64,000 bases of DNA, taken from NCBI GenBank assembly GCA_032622095.1, contig CP136062.1, positions 158,652,875-158,716,874 of the forward strand, written 5' to 3'. The translations under genes and the position numbers were made by a program. Below, one piece after another: positions 43,762 to 53,930 of the stretch; positions within the stretch are counted from its first letter, which is position 1, and every line of letters begins with the position of its first letter. The notes under the pieces were generated by a model that ran no database searches, was not told the DNA's origin, and worked only from the letters and a program-made list of their open reading frames with translations. The stretch is from Siphonodentalium dalli (Eukaryota; Mollusca; Scaphopoda; Gadilida; Siphonodentaliidae).

Positions 43762-44025
43762 TTAACCCTTTCATAATGGGAGCTGAGCTGGTGCAGCATT
43801 AAAAGATCCTGTGCCAGTGCATTCTATTATATATGCGAGTCTCCCATAGGGAGCCTCACATATATAAGAGAATTCACTGGCTTACAAGGTCAAGGTAAAT
43901 ATTATTAGGCCAATGCATTCTCTTATATATGTGAGGCTCCCTATGGGAGAATCGCATATATAATAAAATTCATTGGCACAGGGTATTCGCAAAATTTCAG
44001 GAAGCTCCAGTCATGGAAGGGTTAA
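43762..44025. mobile_element. TTAA-type MITE, CATGACTGG family
   Basis: TTAA at 43762-43765 and 44022-44025. Left end CCCTTTCATAATGGGAGCT, right end AGCTCCAGTCATGGAAGGG. It carries two hairpins (about 43812-43880 and 43909-43977) separated by AAGGTCAAGGTAAATATT. It splits a 350-bp repeat unit exactly at its TTAA, so the empty site can be read from neighbouring units. Confidence 0.9.
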
Positions 44026-44364
44026 CAACCCACTATTGTTACAGACTCCAAAATGCCAACAATACTCTCTGTCCACTGACCACTTTGATTTTATGTTTCA
44101 CTGGTATCTCCAGGGATTCAGCTTTCATTGTGCTGAGATTTCTATAACCCCTTGAGATTTCCACGGATCTGATCCAATATGTCACAGTATGAACCTCATT
44201 TGTGTCTGTGTAATACATCCACCATATCACTGTCCAGGATTCTACTGTGACAAAATCATCTAATTGGACGAACAGTCGGGACATTAAGAGCTGGAATATT
44301 GAGTTTTCTGACCATGTTTGATATATCTTTTCATGAATTGTAATTCTCACTGGGGACTATTTTC

Positions 44365-44946
44365 TTAACCCTTTTATGATGGGAGCCACGTTGGCAAGTA
44401 GAACGACATATATGTCGCCGTACGGTTCGCGAGTGGAACGACATATATGTCGTTTCAGGAAGTGTCATTTTATGTAGACATAACTTTAATAAATCATCTG
44501 ATTTATAAATGATTTGTATAGGAGTTATTTTGAATAATATAATATCCCAAATGTATAAGTGCAATCGATTATGATGACACACGTTAACAGAAAATGCACA
44601 TAAATTAAAACAAATTTTTGGACCCTTTTGACCCGAACTTGTTAATAATTATTGCTCTGACGTTGACGTTAAATTTACTCATGACGTCATGTATATGATG
44701 TTACAAATACTCTCCAAAGGGTTAAAGGTCATGTGCCAGTGCATTCTCTTATATATACGAGTCTTTCATAGGGAGCCTCGCATATGTAAGAGAATACACT
44801 GGCTTACAAGGTCAAGGTAAATATTGTTAGGCCAATGTATTCTCTTATATATGAGAGGCTACCTATGGGAGAGTTGCATATATAAGAGAATGCATTGGCA
44901 CAGGGTTTTCCCAAAATTAAAAAAGCTCCAGTCATGGAAGGGTTAA
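44365..44946. mobile_element. TTAA-type MITE with a nested second TTAA element
   Basis: The outer element (CATGACTGG family) runs from TTAA 44365-44368 to TTAA 44943-44946 with its two hairpins at about 44734-44802 and 44831-44899. An inner element occupies about 44391-44725. Its right end CCAAAGGGTTAA stands exactly where intact copies have the internal TTAA (in GCAGCATTAAAGATCC). Its left end begins TTGGCAAGTAGAACGACAT, so the outermost bases and about 20 bp of the host element are deleted there. Confidence 0.8.
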
Positions 44947-45186
44947 ATAAATAACCCACTATTGTTATACAATAGTACAACTCCCAAATGCCCACAAGGC
45001 TCTGTCCACTGACCACTTTGATTTCATGTTTCACTGGTATCTCCTGGGATTCAGCTTTCATTGTGCTGAGATTTCTATAACCCCTTGAGATTTCCAGGGA
45101 TCTAATCCATAGTATGAAACTCATTTCTGTCTGCCTATTGCATCTATCCTATCACAGTCCAGGAATCTACTGCCACAAAATCATCT

Positions 45187-45589
45187 AATTGGACCAAGTC
45201 TGCAAATAGTGTGTCTGTCATTTGCAGAATGAGGTCCCCAGAGGGTGAATTTAGTGACGCTATCCTGCACATTGTATTGGGTCACCAAATTCACCCTATG
45301 GGAACCTCATTCTGCTTAGGCCTCAATTACTATGGGAGACATAGGATCAAATTGAATTTCCCCAGTTGAAGTTGCTGATGTTCACCAATTAGTCACCTCG
45401 ATTATGCATTTTATCTTCTGCAAATTCGGGGATCTACAAACTTCCCAGAAGGTAAAAAGTAATTAAAGACAATGTTTATTAAATTTGAAACTATAGATAT
45501 TTACCAGAAGATGACGCCATAAGCAGAATGAAGTCCATGCACAGAGGTGAATTTTGTGATGCTAGCCTATTTGCATGCTTGAATTGGAC
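45187..45589. mobile_element. CAAGCCT-type MITE, 387 bp, with 8-bp target duplication
   Basis: The body is 45195-45581, left end CAAGTCTGCAAATAGTG and right end CTATTTGCATGCTTG (both decayed versions of the family ends). The flanks AATTGGAC at 45187-45194 and 45582-45589 are identical. The middle (45304-45530) is the inverted counterpart of the middle of 33329-33762, so these two are long-form copies in opposite orientations. Confidence 0.88.
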
Positions 45590-45713
45590 AAACAGTTGAG
45601 GACATTAAGGTGAAACGTTGGCCCCCTTCATCCCTGACTCTGTGACCATCACTTGTCGACTGGTTATACCCACTAATTGCATGGTTAGAGTTGCTCAGAC
45701 AAATTTTGATAGA

Positions 45714-45780
45714 ATCACTAAATTCACCCTCTGGGGACCTCATTCTACAAATGACAGGCATGATACTATTTGCAGCCTTG
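45714..45780. mobile_element. CAAGCCT-type MITE, right-end fragment
   Basis: ATCACTAAATTCACCCTCTG and GGGGACCTCATTCTACAAAT followed by CTATTTGCAGCCTTG match the right arm. The left arm is absent. It sits within a short duplicated block (GACCATCMCTTGTCGACTGG near 45645 and 45793). Confidence 0.7.
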
Positions 45781-46197
45781 AGTCTGCTCGGTGACCATCC
45801 CTTGTCGACTGGTTGGTTACTCACTGATTAGTTAGAGTTGCTCGGACCACTTTTGATATATGTTTCTATGATTTGTTATTCACATCGGCCGACTATTCCC
45901 ATAATAACTGATTATTGTTCTACAGACTCCCAAATGCCAACAATATTATATAGCCAGTGACCAATACTCTGATATATATCTCCCGGGAGTCGGGCTTTCA
46001 TTGTGCATGAGATTGTTATACCACCGTTAGAATACCGCCGATTTAATCCTATATGTCACAGCGTGAAAATCATTTGTGTCGTAAATACAACTACCTACAA
46101 GGTCCAGAATTCTACCACAATGAAATCATCTAATTGGATGAACAGTCATGGCCTCTTCAAAATAACAAAAATGGCCTAACTTACGTAGAATGGCCCA

Positions 46198-46466
46198 TTA
46201 AACATTTCATGACATGAGCCACGCTGGTGCAGCATTAAAGACCCTGTACCAGTGTATTCTCTTATATATGTGAGTCTCGCATTGGGAGCCTCTCATTTAT
46301 ATAAGAATATGAACTGGCTTGCAAAGTCAAGGTAAATATTGTTAGGCCAATGCATTCTCTTATATATGCGAGGCTCCCTATGGGAGACTCGCATATATAA
46401 GAGAATGCATTGGCACATGGTTTTTGCAAAAATTCTGGAAGCTGGAGCCAGTCGTGGAAAGGGTAA
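46198..46466. mobile_element. TTAA-type MITE, CATGACTGG family, decayed ends
   Basis: TTAA at 46198-46201; the right boundary is GGGTAA (one T lost). The left half has a decayed hairpin and the right half a perfect one at 46346-46413. The right flank (CATCATAGCGTTATAGTAAT) is repeated after the related copy at 47283-47534, so part of this locus was duplicated. Confidence 0.82.
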
Positions 46467-46525
46467 CATCATAGCGTTATAGTAATGCCATTTTTCAAGT
46501 TGAATAGTTTTAGTATTCAGATTTA

Positions 46526-46733
46526 CAGTAATGCCCTAATTAATTGACTCCATAACCACAGCAGAATTATGGGTAACTTTTCAGGATTTAGTCGGAAATA
46601 TGGCTTGTTGCCATTCATCGGAAAGCGGGAGAGCTTTCCGATGAATGGCAACAAGCCATATTTCCGACTAAATCCTGAAAAGTTACCCATAATTATGCTG
46701 TGGTTAAGGGGTCGATTAATTAGGGCATTACTG
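46526..46733. mobile_element. TA-type hairpin MITE, intact 208-bp form
   Basis: The best-preserved copy: CAGTAATGCCCTAATTAATT at the left, GGGCATTACTG at the right, with TA immediately outside on both sides (46524-46525, 46734-46735). The two ~100-bp arms are almost perfectly complementary around a short loop near 46624-46632. No coding capacity. Confidence 0.93.
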
Positions 46734-46802
46734 TAGATCCTTATTGTCTGATTTATTTAAAAAAATTAAAATTTCCTTTATGTCCATCTATCATCACTCC
46801 AT

Positions 46803-47252
46803 TAACTCTTTGGCGGGTAGAACGACATTTATGTCACTGTATGGTTGGTGGGTAGAACGACATTTATGTCACTGTATGGTTGACAGGTAGAACGACATTT
46901 ATGTCACTGTATGGTTGGCGGGTAGAACGACATTTATGTCACTGTATGGTTGGTGGGTAGAACGACATTTATGTCACTGTATGGTTGATGGGTAGAACGA
47001 CATTTATGTCACTGTATGGTTGGCTGGTAGAACGACATTTATGTCACTGTATGGTTGGTGGGTAGAACGACATTTATGTCACTGTATGGTTGGTGGATAG
47101 AACAACATTTATGTCACTGTATGGTTGGCAGCTGGAACGACATTTATGTCACTGTATGGTTGGCAGGTAGAACGACATTTATGTCACTGTATGGTTGGCA
47201 GGTAGAACGACATTTATGTCACTGTATGTTTGGCGTGTGGAATGACATTTTA
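46803..47252. repeat. 35-bp minisatellite, about 12.5 units
   Basis: Units spaced exactly 35 bp contain GTAGAACGACATTTATGTCA and CTGTATGGTTGG. The array begins right after TTAA (46802-46805) with CTCTTTGGCGGGTAGAACG, which matches the end of the TTAA element family seen nested at 44391 and at 51951. The last unit degrades to GGAATGACATTTTACAG. The array thus looks like an amplified transposon end. Confidence 0.93.
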
Positions 47253-47282
47253 CAGTGTACATATCTTAGAAATATCATCTCC

Positions 47283-47534
47283 TTAATCTTTTCATGATGG
47301 GAGCCGCGCTGGTGCAGCATTAAAGATCCTGCGCCAGAGCATTCTCTTATATATTCGAGACTCCCATAGGGAGCCTCACATATGTAAGAGAATGCACTGG
47401 CTCACATGGTAAAGTTAAATATTGTTAGGTTAATCCATTCTCTTATATATGCGAGGCTCCCTACATTTATAAGAGAATGCATTGGCACATGGTTTTCACA
47501 AAATTTCAGGAAGCTCCAGTCATGAAAGGGTTAA
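47283..47534. mobile_element. TTAA-type MITE, CATGACTGG family
   Basis: TTAA at 47283-47286 and 47531-47534. Left end TCTTTTCATGATGGGAGC, right end GCTCCAGTCATGAAAGGG. The first hairpin is intact but diverged; the second has lost most of its loop (GGCTCCCTACATTTATAAG). Confidence 0.85.
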
Positions 47535-47649
47535 CATCATAGCATTATAGTAATGCCATTTGTCAAGTTGAATAGTTTTAGTATGAAAAAACACATTTAA
47601 ATTAAGGAGACATGGCTATTGTTGTGGGGACAAAATTGATATCTCCCTC

Positions 47650-47775
47650 AACATTGTGGGGTACATGGAGATTTAATCATTGGATGTCTCTTTTTGAACC
47701 CCTCGACTCAGCTCAGGGTTCAAATCGACATCCAGGTATTAAATCTCCATGTACCCCTGATGTTGCCGAAGATAA
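47650..47775. repeat. Imperfect inverted repeat (hairpin of about 125 bp)
   Basis: The left arm contains GGGGTACATGGAGATTTAAT and GGATGTCTCTTTTTGAACCC. The right arm contains GGGTTCAAATCGACATCC and ATTAAATCTCCATGTACCCC. A short loop near TCGACTCAGCTC separates them. It may be a further MITE; no target duplication was found. Confidence 0.75.
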
Positions 47776-48500
47776 CTAATAGTATTGTTGGCGTGTGGAA
47801 CGACAATTTCTCAGTAGATTTAATGTAATATTATTTTACGATGTACAGAACTTAGGAAAATCATCTCCTTGAAGGGGGTACACTAAACTTATTTTCATTA
47901 CACCCTCCGGGTCTGTACTGTCTCGCTATTCTGACAGGATGATAGGAGCTACTATAGTATTGGGATATCTTGCAGAACAACATATTTCGGGTTTCACACA
48001 ATGTGAGTTATTTTAGAAAATTGTAGTAGACGAAGAGTAATGTCCAATTGACACAATATAACACAAAGGGTGACGTCCAATGTTTTCAGGGGATATTTTC
48101 CAAGATTACTAATATGACCAAGACATCAGGTATCATTTGCAGAAGCTGTTTTACGTCAAATATGAATACAAATCAAAGAAGCGGAATGACCGTAAACAGG
48201 TAGAGGAAACAACTTCGATAAGAAAGGATTAATCAACAATGCCTGACATCGCATATCTTATACTATATACATATTACTCCAATGCCTTCAATTTACTGAA
48301 GCTTATGCGGAGGTCCAGGTATAGCTACCACAGTCGAGTAACTTTCTAACACTGTGGTGACTCCAGTAGCGTTCTTTAATATGACGTGTGCGCGCACACA
48401 CTGATCGAGGACTGTACACGGTACAGCCATTAATGTCCGCGCCAGATCGGACAACCTGCGTACATTCATGAAACTACTATATTTATATTATATAATTATA
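47776..48500. other. Low-copy spacer
   Basis: At 47786-47870 a segment (GGCGTGTGGAACGAC and AAAATCATCTCCTT) matches the tail of the 35-bp minisatellite region (47223-47282). The rest holds no repeat or gene that I recognise. Confidence 0.45.
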
Positions 48501-48844
48501 TGCCTACTAGTTGATGTGCCCGACTTTGTCCGGGCTATTTAGGGATTTCTTTGCCAGAAACATGCCTATTTGAGCATATATGAGCGAAGTCAAGGCCAAG
48601 GACGACACAGTCACATGATGCCTATATGAGCGTATATGAGTGAGGTCAAGGACACGGTCGCACGTGAAATTGGACCCGCCCATATTGTTCCCGGGATCAA
48701 AGTAGGCCTACATACCAAACTCGAGTCGGATCGGTTGAGGTCCAGAAACATGCCTATATGATCGTATATGAGCGAGGTCAAGGTCAAGTACACAGTCAGA
48801 CGTGAAATTGGACCCACCCATGTTGTTCCCGGGATCAAATTAGG

Positions 48845-51072
48845 GCTACATACAAGCCTTAAAATAATTTGTATTTGACTGTCTGACATTTTGTCATGTA
48901 CCAAATAGACATGGACTAGCTGACATTTCAAAATGAGGCCTGACATGTCTTTTTTATCACCCGTAATAATGCCAAGTGAAACTAATAATGATGTATTATC
49001 CCCCAATTATGTTCCTCTTCTCAATTGGAACTTTTTTACTATAAATAATGTGATTATGCAAATCTGCCCACCCTGGCAACAAAATCAAACATGCTTGCCA
49101 AATTCATGCTCATTTCTAAGTTTATAGGAAATACTCGTTCAATAACTTTTCCCAATTCCAATATTTTGTAGAAATCCATTAGTTCTAATAATCATATATC
49201 TGAAAAAGACAGATTTTGGCCAAAAAAATAATTAATGAATGTATCAATGACACTGTAGCTCAACTTGTAAAGGGAATAATTTATTTCATGTGTTACAGTC
49301 AATGGAGTGATTAGGAATGTGGAAAGTTGAAAGGTCCAGTTGTGCAAAGGGTAAAATCCAAGATGGCCACTGGCAGCCATGTTTTTTTGTCGAATGAGCC
49401 CAAAATGACTCGTTCCCATTTACATGTCAATGCTAACATGCATGACAAATTTCATGATGATCCGACAAAAGATACGACCTGTAGCCTTTGTCAAAGAATT
49501 TAGTCATACAAAAAGTAAAATCCAAGATGGCTACCGACGGCCATGTTTTATGGCCCCAAAATGAGTCATTCCCATCTACATATCAATATTAACTTCCACG
49601 ACAAATTTCATGATGATCAGATGAACACTCCGGCCTGTAGTCAGTGCTAATGGATTGAATTTTGAAATCCAAGATGGCTGCTGACGGCCATGTTTTTTTG
49701 CTGAATGACCCAAAATGACTCGTTCCCATCTACATGTCAATGTCAACAGCCATGACAAATTTCATAACGATCTGACCAAAGGTACAACCTGTAGCCAATG
49801 CCAAAGGATTTAGTCATGCAAAGAGTAAAATCCAAGATGGCCACTGGCAGCCATGTTTTTTTGCCGAATGACCCCAAAATGACTCGTTCCCATTTACATG
49901 TTAACATCCATGACATATTTCATGATGATCTGACAAAAGATACGACCTGTAGCCTTTGTCAAAGGATTTAGTCATACAAAAAGTAAAATCCAAGATGGCT
50001 ACCGACGGCCATGTCTTTTGACCGAATGACCCCAAAATGAATCGTTCCCATCTACATGTCATTGTCAACATCTGTGACAAATTTCGTGATGATCCGACTA
50101 AAGGTACGACCTCAAGCCCGTGCCAAAGGATTTAGTAATGCAAAGAGTAAAATCCAAGATGGCTTCTGGCGGCCATGTGTTTTGGCCGAATGAACCCAAA
50201 ATGAACCGTTCCCATCTACATGTCAATATTAACATCCATGACAAATTTCATGATGATCAGACAAATAGTAGGGCCTATAGCCCATGCTAATGGATTGAAT
50301 TTTGAAATCCAAGATGGCTGCTGGTGGCCATGTTTTTTTGCCGAATGACCCCAAAATGACTCGTTCCCATCTACATGAGCATGCCAACAGCCGTGATGAA
50401 TTTCATAATGATCCAACCAAAGGTAAAGGTTACGACCTGTAGCCCGTGCCAAAGGATTTAGTAATGCAAAGAGTAAAATCCAAGATGGCTGCTGGCGGCC
50501 ATGTTTTTTGGCCGAACAACACCAAGATTACTCGTTCCCATCTACATGTCAATATTACATCCATGACAAATTTCATGATGATCAGACGAACAGCTAGTAC
50601 GACCTGTAGCCCGTGCTAATGGATTTAAATTTTGAAATCCAAGATGGCCGCTGTTTTTTTGCCGAATGACCCCAAAATAACTCATTCCCATCTACATGTC
50701 AATGTCAACAGCTATGACAAATTTCATAATGATCCGACCTAAGGTACGACCTGTAGCCCGTGCTAAAGGAAATTGTTAACGAATCACACACACATACGGA
50801 CAACGGCCAAGCCATGGCAATAGCTCAAACAAAGTAAAGTTGAGCTAAAAACTACTCTCCAATAGAATAAATTTCAATTCCCAGCACAATATATCAATTT
50901 ATTTTGCAAAATATCACATTACCAGTGATATTTTCCTTAAAAATAAGTCAATATTTCAAACTGACATTATGTCAGACAGTTTTAAAGCAGAGCCTGACAA
51001 CCTATACAAATTTTAATTTGGCATCTGACAATTGTCCGTGTCAGACCACTTATTTTTAGCCTTGGCTACATA
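48845..51072. mobile_element. CAAGCCT-type element, 2,212 bp, with 8-bp target duplication
   Basis: The body is 48853-51064. The left end is CAAGCCTTAAAATAATTTG; the right end, read inward on the minus strand, is CAAGGCTAAAAATAAGTGG. The direct flanks GCTACATA at 48845-48852 and 51065-51072 are identical and join the two halves of the older repeat. TGTCTGAC-type motifs occur near both ends. Most of the interior is a nine-unit tandem array (49345-50790). No open frame longer than 131 codons exists, so no transposase is present. Confidence 0.9.
49345..50790. repeat. ~160-bp tandem repeat, nine units, with AAGATGGC motifs
   Basis: AATCCAAGATGGC recurs about every 150-170 bp (near 49355, 49519, 49669, 49829, 49988, 50150, 50307, 50477 and 50635). 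It is followed by an inverted GGCCATGTTTTTT, ATGACCCCAAAATGACTCG, and CATGACAAATTTCATGATGA. AAGATGGC matches the core of the animal YY1 site (AAGATGGCGGC is the known consensus); binding here is only a possibility. Plus and minus short frames in this block are incidental. Confidence 0.9.
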
Positions 51073-51195
51073 CAAAATTGAGTTGGATCGGTCGAGCAGT
51101 TTTCGAGTCTGTAAGACATACCCACACAGACAGACAGACAGACAGAAGTTCCAAAATATATATTAGATATAATAAGATAATCTTGAGGGCCTTAC

Positions 51196-52172
51196 TATTT
51201 CTGACTACGGTTTTCTTGTTATAATTACCATGTTGTTTACATCATTCACAGAGAACATGGGTGTATTCTGCACTAATGCATGGCTCAAATTAATTCATTT
51301 GTTACGTATATTCTGTTGAGTATAAAAGGAGATGGTCCCATAAATGGCCTGGTTTTAGTGTACAGTCGTCCTTTAAAAAGGATTATGGATATAATGTGGA
51401 TGGATATTAGTTTTTATTCCACACCCATTGACGTGAGTCACATGTATTCAACGGAATCCCAGCCATTGAATACATATTAGTGTATACCTCTTGTGGAATA
51501 CAAGCCGGAACTATTCTTGTTGACGTTGTCGCCAAGAAAGTTGACGTACATTACGTCGATCATCCGCTTCCAGTGATCCCCCCATAATTACTGGTTATTT
51601 GTCAGACTTAAATCACAAAAAGGTAGCTATAGTAACAATGAAGGTGACATTCATGGATTGAACTTATCTGACTGAACGGTGTAGAATAAATACAGAACAC
51701 AACTTGCATCATAATCTCGAATCTTTTATCGAACTCATTGCGGAAGGCGCAAAGTTATATTTCACTCGAGCTATGCTCTCGCGATATATATCCTTGCGCC
51801 ATCCGCAACTCAATAAAAGAGTCTTGATTAAGAGGCGCGTTGTGTTCTGTCTATATATAGGAGACTATTACAATATTACACAGTTTATTTGCAAAAATAT
51901 ATTCACCCATGGAACAGACGTCATTTATGATGTACTCACCCGCCAAAGGGTTAAGCTCATTTGTCCCAATGGACAATGGTTATTTGTTCAGTAGAATGGA
52001 ACACTAAGCCTTATAACACTATTCAATGGTCACAAATTTCCTTCCGATGTTGCGACCCCCAAGAGAGTAGACGAGCCATGTACAGACATTAATCTTAGTA
52101 TAGTGCTAATTTAGAAGAATCGTCGCTGATTCCTGTTGCTAGACTTACTTAATTAATTTATTTCGACCAGAA
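51196..52172. other. Low-copy spacer with one TTAA-element end
   Basis: Mostly unrecognised sequence. At about 51917-51954 ACGTCATTTATGATGTACTC followed by ACCCGCCAAAGGGTTAA matches the right terminus of the TTAA family nested at 44391-44725; no matching left end is nearby. A 96-codon plus-strand frame (51704-51994) runs into that terminus, so it is unlikely to be a gene. Confidence 0.5.
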
Positions 52173-52272
52173 TTAACCCTTCCATGACTGGAGTTACCTC
52201 CTTTATTAACCCTTCCATGACTGGAGTTACCTCCCTTATCCCTTATTAACCCTTCCATGAATGGAGACATTG
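52173..52272. repeat. Three tandem copies of a TTAA-element end
   Basis: TTAA at 52173, 52206 and 52246 are each followed by CCCTTCCATGACTGGAG or CCCTTCCATGAATGGAG. This is the left terminus of the CATGACTGG family repeated three times with 33- and 40-bp spacing, without the body. Confidence 0.85.
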
Positions 52273-52351
52273 GGGGATGTCATTTTTTTTTTGATGAAAA
52301 TGATAGAACTTTAATATAGAATACTTAATTGTCATTACACTACGTCATATA

Positions 52352-52481
52352 CAGTAATGCCCTAAATAATCGACTCGAGAGCTTTCCGATGAATGGCAAC
52401 AAGCCATATTTCCGACTAAATCCTGAAAAGTTACCCATAATTCTGCTGTGGTTAAGGAGTCGATTAATTAGGGCATTACTG
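52352..52481. mobile_element. TA-type hairpin MITE, left arm deleted
   Basis: It begins CAGTAATGCCCTAAATAATC but jumps from CGACTC to the loop (GAGAGCTTTCCGATG), then has the full right arm to GGGCATTACTG. TA flanks both sides. The 130-bp length fits loss of about 80 bp of the left arm. Confidence 0.9.
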
Positions 52482-53704
52482 TAGCTGAGGCAAAAAAAAA
52501 AAACATGTGTTTCCGGTTTCCTGACCTACCTGCCGAAATTGGGCCGACCTGGATTTGTTTTCCAAAATTTTGACCAAAAAAGAATAATGATATTTGTTTT
52601 ATGCATGCATGTAATTGACATGTAAAACACATCTATATCGTTAAATATAAACTATATACTATGTCCATATTTAGCAGCAATAATTTTAGATGGAATTTTC
52701 AAAAACAATTTTCTTCTATTAAAATACATGTCTATGTGTGGTTGCAGATGAATCCCAATCTCATGAATAAATCTACTGTTTTGAGAGTCGCACGGCCAGG
52801 TGAAAATGTGATGTCAACATGATGGCACGAAACTTGCCTAGACTTTTGCTAGCAATGCCAATAGTATCAATGTTGTCATGTACAGTACTGCGCATCATTG
52901 TGTCGCGGTGCCATGAGCCACTGGAGATAGCATTTTCGTGTCCCTTCTTGGAACTCAGATCGCTCCAAACATTCTGGGTATATCATCGGATATAAAACTA
53001 GTTTTCCATCAGAAACTTCAGCAACTGGATCAATACCAACTTTTATCTTTTTTTTTTAGAAAATGGGTCATTACAGATGGATTTGAAAAATAAAAAAATT
53101 GTAAAAAACAAAAAATGTTTTTCTACCTGCCTACCTGGATTTTTTTGCGCAAGAAATCGGAAAAGACAAGCTTTCTTTTTGGGCCTAAATCACGATACTG
53201 CAGACATTCAACTAAATTTGAAGTGGACATAAAATGATTTCAAATTTGTCACATCAAATGCACGTGTTCGTCACTATAATGGTGGCGCCTGAGTGCTGAT
53301 TTATTCAATGCTGATTCCATGGGCACATGTATGCTCAATGGAATTCGAGCGCTTTTGACAACACAAGGTAATTGGGGATTTGAATCCACGTAGGATGATC
53401 CATTTCCAAAATATAAATCATGCGCCTGTTTATACTATAGTATGGACTACTCGAAAGAGACTATATATATAGTCAAAATACCATTACCAAATGATTTGTG
53501 CATGGCTCCAGGGCAGTCCAGGTCATCAGTCATCACGTAGCTCATATACAAATTAAAGAATCATTACTCAAAACACAATTATGTCTGCATGTGAATCAAA
53601 AGTGCTATGGTACTTTAGCAGTTTGAATAGAGTTTGGCTAAAGTGCTGTATACAGTACTTTAGCAGTCTGGCTAAAGTGCTGTATACTCTACACTAGCCA
53701 TGGC
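52482..53704. other. Low-copy spacer
   Basis: No gene found. Small features are an A-run near 52494, a perfect palindrome GACTATATATATAGTC near 53459, and a near-palindrome CTAAAGTGCTGTATACAG near 53638 continued by its inverted half (TACTTTAGCAG), next to a direct repeat of ACTTTAGCAGTYTG. Confidence 0.5.
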
Positions 53705-53835
53705 CTAGAATATTTTGAGTGTTAACAATGACTGTCTGGGTTGGAGTAAAATCTGCCTCCAGGGAGGTCCTGGCTGTGGACTTCTAGTTACATATCAATT
53801 AACACAGCATGAAGAAGACTGTCTCCTATAAATTG
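53705..53835. repeat. Dispersed repeat, pair member 1
   Basis: AGTGTTAACAATGACTGTCT, CTGCCTCCAGGGAGGTCC and AGACTGTCTCCTATAAAT match 55083-55206 in the same orientation with small indels. Confidence 0.75.
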
Positions 53836-53930
53836 GGGGGGGGACTTGGTTGGTCAAATTTCTTTTGGTTTTAAAGTTTTACAGCCAGTCACAAACAGAG
53901 AGAACATAACATAATAGTGAGACTTTGTTT

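Larger units (their letters stand above)
42750..46165. repeat. ~350-bp tandem repeat, about six units, with TE insertions
   Basis: The phrase CCACTTTGATTT recurs at 42775, 43133, 43498, 44080 and 45013, with a degraded sixth near 45958. Each unit also contains GATTCAGCTTTCATTGTG, CAATATGTCACAGT and CATCTAATTGGA. Unit length is about 350-365 bp once inserted elements are removed. Insertions sit at 43762-44025, 44365-44946, 45187-45589 and around 45710-45780. A C-run lies at about 43218-43231. Type unknown; it looks like an old local satellite. Confidence 0.8.
48505..51195. repeat. Older dispersed repeat, split by a 2.2-kb insertion
   Basis: The left part 48505-48852 has two diverged internal units of about 130 bp (ATGCCTATATGAGCGTATAT near 48619 and a close match near 48750; GTGAAATTGGACC twice). 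The sequence resumes at 51073 with GAGTTGGATCGGTCGAGCAG, GTCTGTAAGACATACCC, a short GACA tract (about 51125-51148) and TATATATTAGAT. This 3' end resembles widespread invertebrate dispersed repeats; the class is not assigned. Confidence 0.7.

Noticed and set aside
44391..44460. ACGACATATATGTCG dyads as a transcription-factor operator
   Set aside because: They are the subterminal palindrome of a TTAA element and recur in its minisatellite derivative; no adjacent gene supports an operator role.
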